DNA from: Aegilops tauschii subsp. strangulata
Taxonomy: Eukaryota > Streptophyta > Magnoliopsida > Poales > Poaceae
Assembly: GCF_002575655.3 (NCBI RefSeq)
Contig: NC_053038.3
Coordinates: forward strand, 140,198,885 to 140,262,884
Length of the DNA stretch: 64,000 nt
Direction: 5' to 3'
Position numbers and translations under genes: made by a program. Within the stretch, counting starts at the first letter, position 1. Every line of letters starts with the position of its first letter. Positions 1 to 9,847 of the stretch are shown here, one piece after another. A model generated the notes under the pieces. The model worked only from the letters and a program-made list of their open reading frames with translations. It was not told where the DNA came from and made no database searches.

Positions 1-613
1 GTCAGAGTCACGGCCCGGAAGGACCACTGGGGCCGCCTGCCCTCTGGTGGGCCGGCTACGTAAGCCGGTAGATTGATGTAGTCGCCCCGCGGGGCGATGT
101 TCCGTACATAGAAGTATGATTTTTGCCACTTCTTCACCGATTGGATCAGCGTGATGACGGGGAAGGGGTTGTCGGCGACCGATCTCCGCGACGCGATGAA
201 GGCGCCAGTCTAGCCGGCAAGCCCCGCATGCGCGTGCCCAGCTTCGACTGGAACAACTCCCCCCAGAGCTCAAGGGTGGGGAGGACGCCGAGGTAGCCCT
301 CGCACAGGGTGACGAAGGCGGACAGCAGCACCACCGCGTTTGGGGTGAGATGGTGCGGCTGGAGCTGATAGAAGTCGAGCCAGGAGCGGAAGAAGGCGCT
401 CGCTGGCAGGCCGATGCCACGCAAGAAGTGCGAGCGGAAGACCACCCGCTCGCCCTCCCGCGGCTCCGGCGTAATTTCCCTCGCCAGCGCAAGGCGGACC
501 TCCACCTTGTCCGCGGCCGGCAGCCGCCGAGTATTGCGGAGGAACTCGACGTGGTCTTCGTGCACGTTGGAGCCGTCCCAATCCCCGCCATACTGCTCCG
601 TGGCGGGAGGCAT
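1..613 (-). pseudogene. Antisense ORF of Tat element, Transposase_28-type (partial)
   Basis: Read from the ATG at 613 towards 1. The protein begins MPPATEQYGGDWDG and carries the block that Pfam calls Transposase_28 (putative gypsy type transposon, PF04195): RSHFLRGIGLPASAFF, then LQPHHLTPNAVVLLSAF and CEGYLGVLPTLELWGELF. It matches the first exon of the gene at 15406-28040 residue for residue over most of its length. A frameshift at about 205 throws the reading out of the homologous frame, and the rest runs off the window. A TATA-like tataagta lies at 758-751 on the same strand, 138 bp before the ATG. The function of this protein family is not known to me; in plants it is found as an extra gene, often antisense, in Tat-type retrotransposons. 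Confidence 0.7.
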
Positions 614-750
614 GGCAAAAACTAGCGCGGCGGCGGAGGAACGTGCGGTGGAAGAGCGCGGCGGCGAGGCGCTGTTGCAAGAAACGGCGAGCGAAGAAGA
701 TGGTGGAAGTAGGAGGAGCGTGCGAGGGCCTGCCGCCCTCCACCTCCCCC

Positions 751-758
751 TACTTATA
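751..758 (-). promoter_or_regulatory. TATA-like box of the antisense ORF
   Basis: On the - strand this reads tataagta, followed by a G-rich stretch. The same box and context recur before the homologous antisense gene at 15210-15217, so it is probably the antisense gene's own promoter. The rest of 614-1200 is GC-rich spacer with no other supported feature. Confidence 0.45.
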
Positions 759-1214
759 GCTTCGCGAGGCGAGGCCGAAGAGGCCAGACGTGGGGGGGGG
801 GGAGACGTGGGATTAACTGCACCCATTCCCCCCACGCCCCGCGATTATTGCGCCCTAAAGGCGAGCCGAAACTGCCGCAAGGAAACGTGCGGGCGGTTTC
901 GCGATACAGAGAATCCGCGCCTGGGCCCGGGCGCGGACGTGGCGGGCCCCCGCCCCGCGGCGACGTCCCGTCACGCGCGTGGGCTGGCAGGCTTTCTGGC
1001 CGAGGGAGGCCACGTGGTTCGTAGACGGCAAGTGGCCGGCCCGCGGCCCGGAGCACACGCTAGCAAGCTCCCGCCCTCCGACTCCGGAGTTTTCGACCAA
1101 GGCGACACGCCTAACTAAAGCCGGCTCCCAGCTGCCGACTTGTCAAGATAGGAAGCTGATCGAGCTTCTCAAACCCCTACTCCACCTCGAAGCCCAATCA
1201 GCTTAGGGGACTAC

Positions 1215-2371
1215 TGTCGGAGTAAATGGCCACGGGTAGCCTAACCGACTGCCCCTGGTTCTTCTGAAAAAATTATCAGGCCTTCGGGCCTCCAAGCACT
1301 CCAAGCATTGGGCCGCCTTCCCTGGCCGGCTACCTCTGAAGCCAACTCCCGGAAGGCGACCCAGCCTTAGCAACCTCTCCCCGGGACGACTACGGGGTGG
1401 CCGACTCCAAGAAGCCGGCCAAGAAGGATGCCGACTCCAAGAAGCCGGCCGAGACCACAACCACCAAAGCTACACCCACATAACGGTGACAAGACGGGGT
1501 GTGGCCACAGTGCGGCCCACTACTCCCGAGGCCCGAGGCAGGCATGGCCACAGGAGGCCGTACGGGATGACCGTCTCCTGTTCGGCTCGGCACTGTAGCC
1601 ATGCGAGCCTCGACGTCATCCACGACCGACTCCTGTACGGCCCGCAGGCGCCGGGCCCCTTCCGCCAGAGAGAGGCGCGGAGGCGGCCCGGCCTCCCCCA
1701 GTCGACCGAGGGTGTAACCGGCCTCCAGAAGCCGGCTACCCCCTTCCTCGAAGCAGGAGCCCCATTAAGGAGACAAGACGAGGTAAGGCTACAGTGAGAG
1801 CCCCCGAGGCGGCCCACTGTAGCCACGCTCACCTCGACAAAGCCCTCGTCATCAGAGGCGAGGCTACAGTAAGCAGCCACCGACAAGACCCTAGGCGGTG
1901 GGGCCAGCCTGTCGACCAAGAAGCCGGCAGCCGGCCGGACCCACCAGTCGGCAGAGAGGCCGGCGAGCGTAGACACTGACGGCTGGGACCAGTGCCCAGC
2001 CGGATTACCATTGTACCCCCGGGGGGTAGGCTTATATAAACCCCCCGGAGCACCCATGCAAAGGGTTAGCTTCTGAACACAGCACACACACCATAGAGAT
2101 AGAGAGAAGCAAGAGCTAGCCTTGTTCTTCTTCTCCCTTGAACCCAACAGCTCTAGGAGCAATTGTAGCTACCTTTCCTTGATCTAGTGATCATGCGGAG
2201 ACCCCACAGAGCAGGACTAGGGGTGTTATCTCCTCGGAGAGCCCCGAACCTGGGTAAGATCCGCCGGCGTGCATGTCTTCGCCTCATCCCGTTTCCAGGC
2301 ACCGGCGATGTCTTATTGGCACCCACAATGATAAGACATCCGTTGGCATATGTCGCACCAACCACCCGACA
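1215..2371 (+). repeat. 3' LTR of the left Tat element
   Basis: 1157 bp, starting tgtcggagtaaatggcc and ending accacccgaca (TG...CA). It has a TATA box, tatataaa at 2033-2040, about two thirds of the way in. A 29-30 bp minisatellite built on ccgactccaagaagccggcc has two copies at about 1399-1462; the related LTRs at 13548 and 30706 carry about five. The flanking PPT-like purine tract at 1201-1214 identifies this as the 3' LTR. Confidence 0.85.
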
Positions 2372-2642
2372 ACCATCACTCTACAGCTTATTTTCCTTTG
2401 CCCTCCATTTTCTACACATCAGATCTATATTTACTCTTACCATAAGGTTGGTACTGAAGAAGTTTAGCTGTGCATTGCTCTTGGCTGTACCTTTTGCCTG
2501 TATCGATGCACTTACATTTATAGCTACTTGGTTGTGTAGCATCACTCTTCATCTTATCTTAAATATTCTCCATTTTTTCGTATATTATCACATCTATATT
2601 TACTCTTAACAAAATGTAGAATAAAGGAAATGCTTTTGAAGA

Positions 2643-3404
2643 AGATTCTGTGGTAAACTTCTTGAATTGCCCCCCCATCAGCATGGACAAGGCCTTTATA
2701 GAGCCTGTCTTCACCAATAATGTAAGTTTGTCCATCTCAAGCCTTCAAACTTTGTTGTATATATTTGGTTAGGCATGACTGCAATAGCTGTTTATTTTTG
2801 GTGTTTGCATCAAATTGCTTGTTTAAAGTTTATTATGTAGTTCATAAACAAAACTTTGTCCTTTCTCAATTTAAGTTTTTAGTTGTACAACCAAGTTCCT
2901 TCTTCATACCATGTAAATTAAACTATACAGAGCAAGTGATCTTCTTTTGCACTGCATGTATGCTTCTGTTCTTCATCCGTAATCCAGTGGTGTGGTGAAC
3001 CTACCCACTACAGCACAATGTCATATTCTGCAATGTCTTAACTATGAACAATGTCATATCATTCTACTATTATTTAAACCGTCTCTTTATTTGCCAATCT
3101 AAAATGGTATAAATTGACAGCACACTAACCATTGATACTTATGAGTTCTTGATCTGTAATCCAGTGGTGTCGTGAAGCTGCCAACTCCTTCATAATATCA
3201 TTTCCTGCCATGTCTTGACCTGAACAATACCATATTGTGTTAATGCAATTTTAAACTGTGTCACTTTATTCGTCAGTAAGAAATGTGATGAATTGTCAGC
3301 ACTGATACTTTTATGTGCAAAACCTGTCATCTGTCTGCTTGTTTATCTTTCAGAGTGAGGAAGATATAAGTGTTGAACAAGCGCAGTCTCATCATCTTGC
3401 TTAG
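2643..3404 (+). pseudogene. Possible last two exons of a CACTA-encoded protein
   Basis: An exon-like stretch ends at 2721 with the donor gtaagt and reads MDKAFIEPVFTNN. After a 632-bp intron the acceptor tttatctttcag (to 3353) opens a short last exon, 3354-3404, reading SEEDISVEQAQSHHLA and then TAG. Both junctions are phase 0. Its position before the subterminal repeats fits the 3' end of a CACTA transposase or accessory gene, but the visible protein is too short to assign. The upstream exons are missing. Confidence 0.3.
2970..3343 (+). repeat. Diverged tandem duplication inside the CACTA intron
   Basis: Two units of about 175 bp start at about 2978 and 3155 with taatccagtggtgtggtgaa and taatccagtggtgtcgtgaa. 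Both continue through matching blocks (aatgtcttaactatgaacaat versus ccatgtcttgacctgaacaat, a run with aaactgtgtcactttatt, and gatactt). The units are clearly diverged, so this is an old duplication. Confidence 0.55.
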
Positions 3405-4299
3405 CTGCTTGCGCTGCAGCTCCCCAGCAGCGCTAACCTTTCTTGAACTCTATTGAAGTGCTGTTGGTTTTGTATATTATTTTGTCGGTGTGTTTATTTG
3501 CACTGGTGGCGATCTTTGATGCCCAGTGTATGTAATCTCCTGTCTGCTTGTGCTTTATTATCATAGTGGCGAACTTTGATGCCTAGTGGATGTAATATGC
3601 CGTAATTTCTTTATTGTATAGTCTAGGTTTTTTCTTATTCACGATGCTGCAGTTATTTTACTGTATATATATTATGTCTTCGCCGTAAACCGGCCAAACC
3701 GTGAAATTACGGTACATAATCGGGCCGTCATGCAATCACGATGTAGGTTGGGCCTGAAACGTGCCGAACAGCTCACGAGCCGGCAGCAGCCCGAAATGAA
3801 CCCCGGCCCATGATTGTGCGAATCAAGTCACGGGCTTTTAACAGGCCAAAATTGTCTCGGTCCTTGTTTGGCCCAATCAGATATCGGCTGCGAGCAGGCC
3901 GGATGCAAACCGGGCCGTAGTTAGGCCCAACTATATGACGGGCTTTTAACAGGCCGAAATTAATATAGGGTCGAAATGTTAAACGGGCCTTTAATAGGCC
4001 AAAACTAATATCAGGCTGAATTACTAAGTGGGCCTTTAGCAAGTGGGCCCAAAAGCATAGTGTCTAGTTGACGGGCCAAATCTGATATGGGCCATAATTG
4101 AGCCCAAAGCCTCTTAAAGGGCCGGACCCGATCTGGGCCGTAATTTGGCCCAGAACGTGGTAGGCTTTTAACGGGCCGGATCTCATATGGGCCACTATTA
4201 GGCCCGGAGCGTGGCAGGCCATTAATGGACCAGATCAAATATGGGCCGGCATTTGGCCCAAAACATGGTAGCCAGTTAATGGGCCGGCCTACTAGGGTC

Positions 4300-4615
4300 C
4301 TCAAAATCTTGTGGGCCTACAGCTGGGCCGGCCCATTAATGTCGGCAAAATCTCGTGGGCCTTTAGCTGGGCCAGCCCATTATGACCCGCACGAATCTTG
4401 TGGGCCTTTACCTGGGCCGGCCCATTATGGCACACAAAAATCTTGTGGGCCTTTACCTGGGCCGGCCCATTATGGCCCGCAAAATATTGTGGGCCTTTAG
4501 CTGGGCCAGCCCATTATGGTCCGCAAAATCTCGTGGGCCTTTAGCTGGGCCGGCCCATTATGGCCCGCAAAATCTTTTGGGCCTTTAGTTGGGCCGGCCC
4601 ATTTAAACTTGATGG
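4300..4615 (+). repeat. Subterminal ~50-bp tandem repeats of the CACTA element
   Basis: Six to seven units of about 50 bp on the plan gtgggcctttagctgggcc, ggcccattatggcc, cgcaaaatctt. Looser gggcc/ggccc copies extend leftwards to about 3690. Subterminal repeats of this sort are the usual transposase-binding region of CACTA elements; that role here is inference. Many units hold the palindrome gggccggccc or gggccagccc. Confidence 0.75.
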
Positions 4616-5027
4616 GCCGGTCCACGTGTCAACATATCATAGGCGCGTCTCGCCCATTGGATGAGTGACACCTGTGCCAACGCGGACCTGACACGTGTCT
4701 CCTCCAGCCAATGATGATTTTACACATGGAAAATCCCCATTGGTCGGGGCTGTTAACGGGTTATCGGATCCAAAACCCGACCTGATAGCTTAACGGCGTT
4801 CCGTTACGGTGGATGCCACGTGTCGGTCACCCTTGACGAAAGCACTTCTGTGACGCGCGATTTATCGTCATGGAAGTGGACACTTCCATGATGATAATTT
4901 TGGTAATGTCATGGAACACTTCTACGACAGCACAGGTATGACTACCTTGATTCTGTCATAAATTTTTCATGGATGTACATGCATGACAAAAAACGCGACC
5001 TACTGTGACAAACACGTATCATCACGG

Positions 5028-5048
5028 AAGTGTATTTTTTTTGTAGTG
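5028..5048 (+). repeat. CACTA right terminal inverted repeat
   Basis: Reverse complement begins cactacaaaaaaaatacact. It abuts the resumed Athila coding sequence at 5049. Confidence 0.75.
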
Positions 5049-5051
5049 TTA

Positions 5052-7499
5052 TAGAATGGTAATTGGTTTTCGCAAATTAAACAAAGCTATTAGAAAAGAT
5101 CATTACCCTCTACCTTTTATTGATCAAATGCTAGAAAGACTATCCAAACATACACATTTTTGCTTTCTAGATGGTTATTCTGGTTTCTCTCAAATACCTG
5201 TGTCAAAAGAGGACCAAGAAAAGACCACTTTACTTGCCCTTTCGGTACTTTTGCTTATAGATGTATGCCTTTGGGTTTATGCAATGCACCTGCTACCTTT
5301 CAAAGATGTATGGCTGCTATATTCTCTGATTTTTGTGAAAAGATTGTTGAGGTTTTCATGGATGATTTCTCCATTTACGGAACTTCTTTTGATGATTGCT
5401 TAAGCAACCTTGATCGAGTTTTGTAGAGATGTGAAGAAACTAATCTTGTCTTGAATTGGGAGAAGTGTCACTATATGGTTAATGAAGGTATTGTCTTGGG
5501 GCATAAAATTTCTGAAAGAGGTATTGAAGTTGATAGAGCTAAAGTAGATGCTATTGAAAAGATGTCGTGTCCTAAAGATATCGAAGGTATAAGAAGTTTT
5601 CTTGGTCATGCTATTTTGTATAGGAGGTTTATTAAAGACTTCTCTAAAATTTCTAGGCCTCTCACTAATATGTTGCAAAAAGATGTTCCTTTTGTTTTTG
5701 ATGATGATTGTGTAGAAGCATTCGAAATACTTAAGAAAGCCTTGATTTCTGCACCTATTGTTCAACCACATGATTGGAATTTACCATTTGAAATTATGTG
5801 TGATGCTAGTGATTATGCTGTTGGTGCTGTTCTAGGGCAAAGAGTTGATAAGAAATTGAATGTTGTTCATTATTCTAGTAAAACTCTAGACAGTGCCCAG
5901 AGAAATTATGCTACTACTGAAAAAGAATTTTTAGCAGTTGTGTTTGCTTATGATAAGTTCAGATCTTATATTGTTGATTCCAAAGTAACTGTTCACACTG
6001 ATCATGCTGCTATTAAATATCTTATGGAAAAGAAAGATGCTAAACCTAGACTTATTAGATGGGTTCTCTTGTTACAAGAATTTGATTTGCATATTATTGA
6101 TAGAAAGGGAGCTGAGAACCCCATTGCAGACAACTTGTCTAGGTTAGAAAATGTTCTTGATGACCCACTGCCTATTGATGATAGCTTTCCTGATGAGCAA
6201 TTAGTTGTCATAAATGCTACTCGTAATACTCCATGGTATGCTGATTATGCTAATTACATTGTTCCTAAATTTATACCACCTAGTTTCACATACCAGCAAA
6301 AGAAAAAGTTTTTCCATGATTTGAGACAGTACTTTTGGGATGACCCACACCTTTATAAAGAAGGAATACATGGTGTTATTAGACGTTGTGTACCTGAGCA
6401 TGAACAGGAACATATCCTACGCAAGTGCCATTCCGAGTCCTATGGAGGACACCATGCTGGAGATAGAACTGCACAGAAGGTATTGCAATCTGGTTTTTAT
6501 TGGCCTACTCTCTTCAAGTATGCTCGTAAGTTTGTCTTGTCTTGTGATGAATGCCAGAGAATTGGCAATATTACTAGACGTCAGGAAATGACTATGGATT
6601 ATTCACTTGTTATTGAACCATTTGATGTTTGGGGCTTTGATTATATTTGACCTTTTGCTTCCTCTAATGGGTATACACATATTCTAGTTGTTGTTGATTA
6701 CGTTAGTAAGTGGGTAGAAGCTATTCCAACTAGTAGTGCTAATCATAACACTTCTAATAAGATGCTTAAAGAAGTTATTTTTCTGAGGTTTGGAGTCCCT
6801 AGATATTTAATGACTGATGGTGGTTCACATTTTATTCATGCTGCTTTCCGTAAAATGCTTGCTTAATATGATGTCAACCATAGAATTGCATCTCCATATC
6901 ATGCTCAGTCTAGTGGTTAAGTAGAATTGAGCAATAGAGAGATTAAATTGATTTTGCAAAAGACTGTTAATAGGTCTAGAAAGAATTGGTCTAAGAAACT
7001 TGATGATGCATTATGGGCTTATAGAACTGCTTATAAAAACCCTATGGGTATGTCTCCATATAAAATGGTCTATGGAAAAGCATGACACTTACCTCTTGAA
7101 CTAGAACATAAAGCTTATTGGGCTATTAAAGAGCTCAATTATGACTTGAAACTTGCCGGTGAGAAGAGGCTATTTGACATCAACTCGCTTGATGAATGGA
7201 GGACCCAAGCCTACGAGAATGCCAAGTTGTTTGAAGAAAAGGGTAAAAGATGGCATGACAAGAGGATACAAAAGCGTGAGTTTAATGTAGGCGATCATGT
7301 TTTGCTATACAACTCCCGTTCAAGATTTTTTGCAGGAAAACTTCTCTCTAAATGGGAAGGTCCTTACATTATCGAGGAAGTCTATCGTTCCGGTGCCATG
7401 AAAATCAACAACGCCGAAGGCACAAATCCGAAGGTGGTAAACGGTCAAAGAATCAAACATTATATCTCAGGTAATCCCATAAATGTTGAGACCAATTGA
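5052..7499 (+). pseudogene. Decayed pol: RT end, RNase H and integrase (Athila type A)
   Basis: The remaining product would be reverse transcriptase (from just before the DFRKLNKA motif, through FMDD in place of YxDD), RNase H ([26 protein letters not shown]) and integrase (HHCC finger around CDECQR, then the catalytic core). It cannot be expressed whole. About one base is missing near 5228. In-frame stops follow at 5424-5426 (TAG), 6648-6650 (TGA, just after the first core aspartate in WGFDY), 6864-6866 (TAA), 6918-6920 (TAA, beside the core glutamate) and 7083-7085 (TGA). The C-terminal integrase part, 7146-7499, is open. The homologous pol on the - strand at 60390-63373 has independent lesions, so both copies died separately. 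Confidence 0.85.
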
Positions 7500-7784
7500 C
7501 ACCATAACAAAGGAGGAGTACATAAGGGACACTTTCCAGAACGTTTCAGACTCCGGAAAGGAGTAGGTGTGTGGTACGGTAAGTAAACCGACTCCAAAAT
7601 GTTTCCAATAGCAATTTTTCTCCATTTTGGAATATTTAAAAAATTAGGAAAATTAAAAGTTGTCCGAAAGAGATATGAGGAGACCACAAGGGTGGAGGGC
7701 GCGCCCCCTGCCTTGTGGCCACCTCGTGTGCCCTCCGGACTCTGTTTTCTTGCAGAATACTTCTTTTGGTCGGTAAAAATTCAT

Positions 7785-7792
7785 TATATAAT
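7785..7792 (+). promoter_or_regulatory. Internal TATA box before the post-pol ORF
   Basis: tatataat, 82 bp before the ATG at 7874. The second type A copy has attatataat at 60155-60146 (- strand), also 82 bp before its ATG, and the flanks (gtaaaaattc, ctcc[c/t]gaaggttttgac) are conserved. The segment resembles a small promoter and leader. It might serve a separate transcript for the post-pol ORF, but splicing (a tttcttgcag acceptor at about 7746-7755) is an alternative. Confidence 0.4.
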
Positions 7793-7873
7793 CTCCTGAA
7801 GGTTTTGACCATCGTACCACGGCAAAATCCCTTGTTTTCGTCTGAGTTGTTTCTGCAGCAGATTTGGAGCAAG

Positions 7874-8158
7874 ATGTCGTCTCAAGATTCGGAGGGTGAG
7901 AGCTATGTAGCTGATTTCATTGCAGACCCCAAGGTCTATGGGGATATGGAGCATTATGGTTGGACCACGGAGGAAGAAGAAGACTATGATCCAAAGGGAA
8001 AGGAGGAGACAAGCTCAGAAGAAGATGAAGTCCCACTACCCCAACCTGGGTACATGCCCGTGGAGTTCAAAAAGTCTAGTCTTCCTAAAAAAGCAAAGAA
8101 ACCTAAGATCGAGTTTATCCCTTTTCGTCTCTTGCAGGAAAACAAACAGGAACTATGA
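7874..8158 (+). CDS. Small acidic post-pol ORF of Athila type A
   Basis: 94 codons from MSSQDSEGESYVADF to a TGA at 8156-8158. It is strongly acidic (a run of Glu/Asp near residues 40-58) and then basic (SSLPKKAKKPK). There is no signal peptide or membrane segment, so although it occupies the place of the env-like gene of Athila elements it does not look like an envelope protein. The start is shared with the homologous reading at 60064 (MSSQESVGESR). Function unknown. It overlaps the next ORF by ATGA, which may be the scar of a frameshift in a once longer protein. Confidence 0.45.
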   Translation: MSSQDSEGESYVADFIADPKVYGDMEHYGWTTEEEEDYDPKGKEETSSEEDEVPLPQPGYMPVEFKKSSLPKKAKKPKIEFIPFRLLQENKQEL

Positions 8159-8292
8159 AAAATATATTAAGGCTTGAGCAGGACATCGATGACTTAAGGG
8201 AGGAAAATTCTATCCTCAAGCGCAACCGGAGGAAGAAGCCTACTACATCAACAACTCCATCATCACCATCACCTCCGAAGAAAGGGACATAA
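8155..8292 (+). CDS. Short coiled-coil ORF overlapping the previous one
   Basis: 45 codons, starting in the ATGA overlap at 8155-8158 and ending at TAA 8290-8292. The first half (LEQDIDDLREENSILKRN) has leucine-type heptads; the second half is Ser/Thr/Pro-rich. In the other type A copy a heptad segment (about 59618-59700, - strand) is in the same protein as the acidic part, so this may be the displaced C-terminus of one protein rather than an independent gene. Confidence 0.35.
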   Translation: MKNILRLEQDIDDLREENSILKRNRRKKPTTSTTPSSPSPPKKGT

Positions 8293-9847
8293 ATACATGG
8301 GTATGGGCACTCCCCTTGGCAACTGCCAAGCTTGGGGGAGGTGCTCCGGTATCGTATCACCATCACACTTTTACATTCATCAGTTTTCTTAGTTCGAACC
8401 TTTTGGTTATATCTTGATCTAGTAGAATAAAGTTTTAGTACGATCTAGCTTTGAGTTTTGCTCTATGTTCCCTCTATGTAATTGAGTCCTTGAGTTATAT
8501 ATAATAAATAGTAGTTTTGAGTTGAGGGCTTTGCTTTATTGCTATGATCTTGAGGGAATTAAATAAAAGAAAGAATAAAAAGAAATAAAAAGACCATATA
8601 TTGATCTTATGGAGAGTAATGACTTCACATATAAACAGTATGGTGAATAAAAGTTGTTGAGAGTTGATAAACATAGTTTTGGTCATTGTTACAATTAATG
8701 GGAAGTAATAAAGAAAGAGAGGTTTCACATATAAATATACTGTCTTGGACATCCTTTGTAATTGTGAGCACTCATTAAAATATGACATGCTAAAAAGTTG
8801 ATGTTGGACAAGGAAGACAACATAATGGGTTATGCTTTCCTATATTCGAATAGAAGTTATATTGTCATGGATAATCCAACATGTTGAGCTTGCCTTTCCC
8901 TCTCATGCTAGCCAAATTCTTTGCACCAAGTTGAGATACTACTTGTGCTTCCAAACATCCCTTCAACCAGTTTTGCCACGGAGTCCACCATACTTTCCTA
9001 TGGATTGAGTAATATCCTTCAAGTAAGTTGTCATCTGTGCAAGCAATAAAAATTGCTCTCTAAATATGTATGATCTATTAGTTTGAAGAAAATAAGCTTT
9101 ATACAAACTTGTGATATAGAAGAAATAAAAGCGATGGACTGCATAATAAAGTTCTTTATCACAAGCGTCAATATAAAGTGACGTTCCTTTGCATTAAGAT
9201 TTTGTGCATCCAACAATAAAAGCGCATGAAAACCTCTGCTTCCCTCTGCAAAGGTCCTATCTTTTACTTTTATCCTCTACCAATATACAAGAGTCATGGT
9301 GATTATCACCTTTCCTTTTTACACTTTTTCTTTTGGCAAGCACTATGTATTGGAGAGATTTGAATATGTATCCACTCGGATGTAGGTTATCATAAAGTAT
9401 TATTGTTGACATTACCCTTGAGGTAAAAGGTTGACATTACCCTAAACCCTAAACCCTTTCTCTGTGTCCGATGGAAGCTTTGTACCCATAAGTATCGCGT
9501 GAGTGTTAGCAATTGTGAAAGACTAAATGATAGTTGAGTATGTGGCCTTGTTGAAAAGCTCTTATATTGACTCTTTCCGATGTTATGATAAATTGCAATT
9601 GCTTCAATGACCGAGATCATAGTTTGTTAGTTTTCAATGAAGTTTCTGATTCATACTTTACCTTGTGAATGAATTTTTACTTTAGCATAAGAAGTTATAT
9701 GACATTATATGTTGCTATTCTAAAGATGATCATGATGCCCTCATGTCCATATTTTATTTTATCGACACCTCTATCTCTAAACATGTGGACATATTTTTCG
9801 ATATCGGCTTTCGCTTGAGGACAAGCGAGGTCTAAGGTTGGGGGAGT
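8293..9847 (+). other. Non-coding 3' region of Athila type A, with PPT
   Basis: No ORF of note. A PPT-like aagcttgggggag lies at 8328-8340. The true PPT, aaggttgggggag with one mismatch to it, is at 9834-9846 directly before the LTR. A filler with telomere-like repeats lies at 9431-9457. The segment 8780-9320 is shared with the 3' regions of the Sabrina-type element (39590-40160) and of the second type A copy (58600-59130, - strand). Confidence 0.7.
9440..9457 (+). repeat. Short telomere-like repeat (CCCTAAA x2.5)
   Basis: Reads ccctaaaccctaaaccct. It directly follows a 25-bp partial duplication (gttgacattaccc at 9405-9417 and 9430-9442). The homologous Sabrina region at about 40244-40275 has neither the duplication nor the telomere-like motif. 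Confidence 0.7.

Larger units (their letters stand above)
1..2371 (+). mobile_element. Tat-lineage Ty3/gypsy LTR retrotransposon, 3' part only
   Basis: Sense strand is +. The visible part is the antisense ORF region (1-613, - strand), about 600 bp of spacer, a polypurine-like tract (1201-1214, ending aggggactac) and the 3' LTR (1215-2371). The same order, mirrored, is seen in the element at 13548-31952, and the LTRs are clearly homologous. The left portion with gag, pol and 5' LTR lies outside the window. The element is inserted in the CACTA element that resumes at 2372; the likely 5-bp target duplication is accat (2372-2376), but its partner is off the window. Assignment to the Tat lineage rests on the antisense Transposase_28-type ORF and on the PBS and integrase of the related copy. 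Confidence 0.75.
2372..5048 (+). mobile_element. CACTA (En/Spm, DTC) transposon, 3' part
   Basis: The right end reads tttttttgtagtg (inverted CACTACAAAAAAA), the terminal inverted repeat of CACTA elements. It is followed by tta (5049-5051), the probable 3-bp target duplication within the Athila reverse transcriptase codons gg-tta-t. The element contains AT-rich gene-terminal sequence (2372-3660), a long stretch of gggcc-rich subterminal repeats (3690-4620) and a subterminal segment with repeated acttc-type motifs (4800-5048). The left end is beyond the window because the Tat element at 1-2371 interrupts it. A Jorge-like family is my recollection only. Confidence 0.75.

Noticed and set aside
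146..1460. Many long GC-rich reading frames on both strands
   Set aside because: They are off-frame readings of the Tat antisense gene and LTR; GC-rich DNA lacks stops by chance. Only the frame with the Transposase_28-type block was kept.
2187..2609. 140-codon open frame across the LTR end and the CACTA
   Set aside because: It crosses an element boundary at 2371/2372 and shows no domain.
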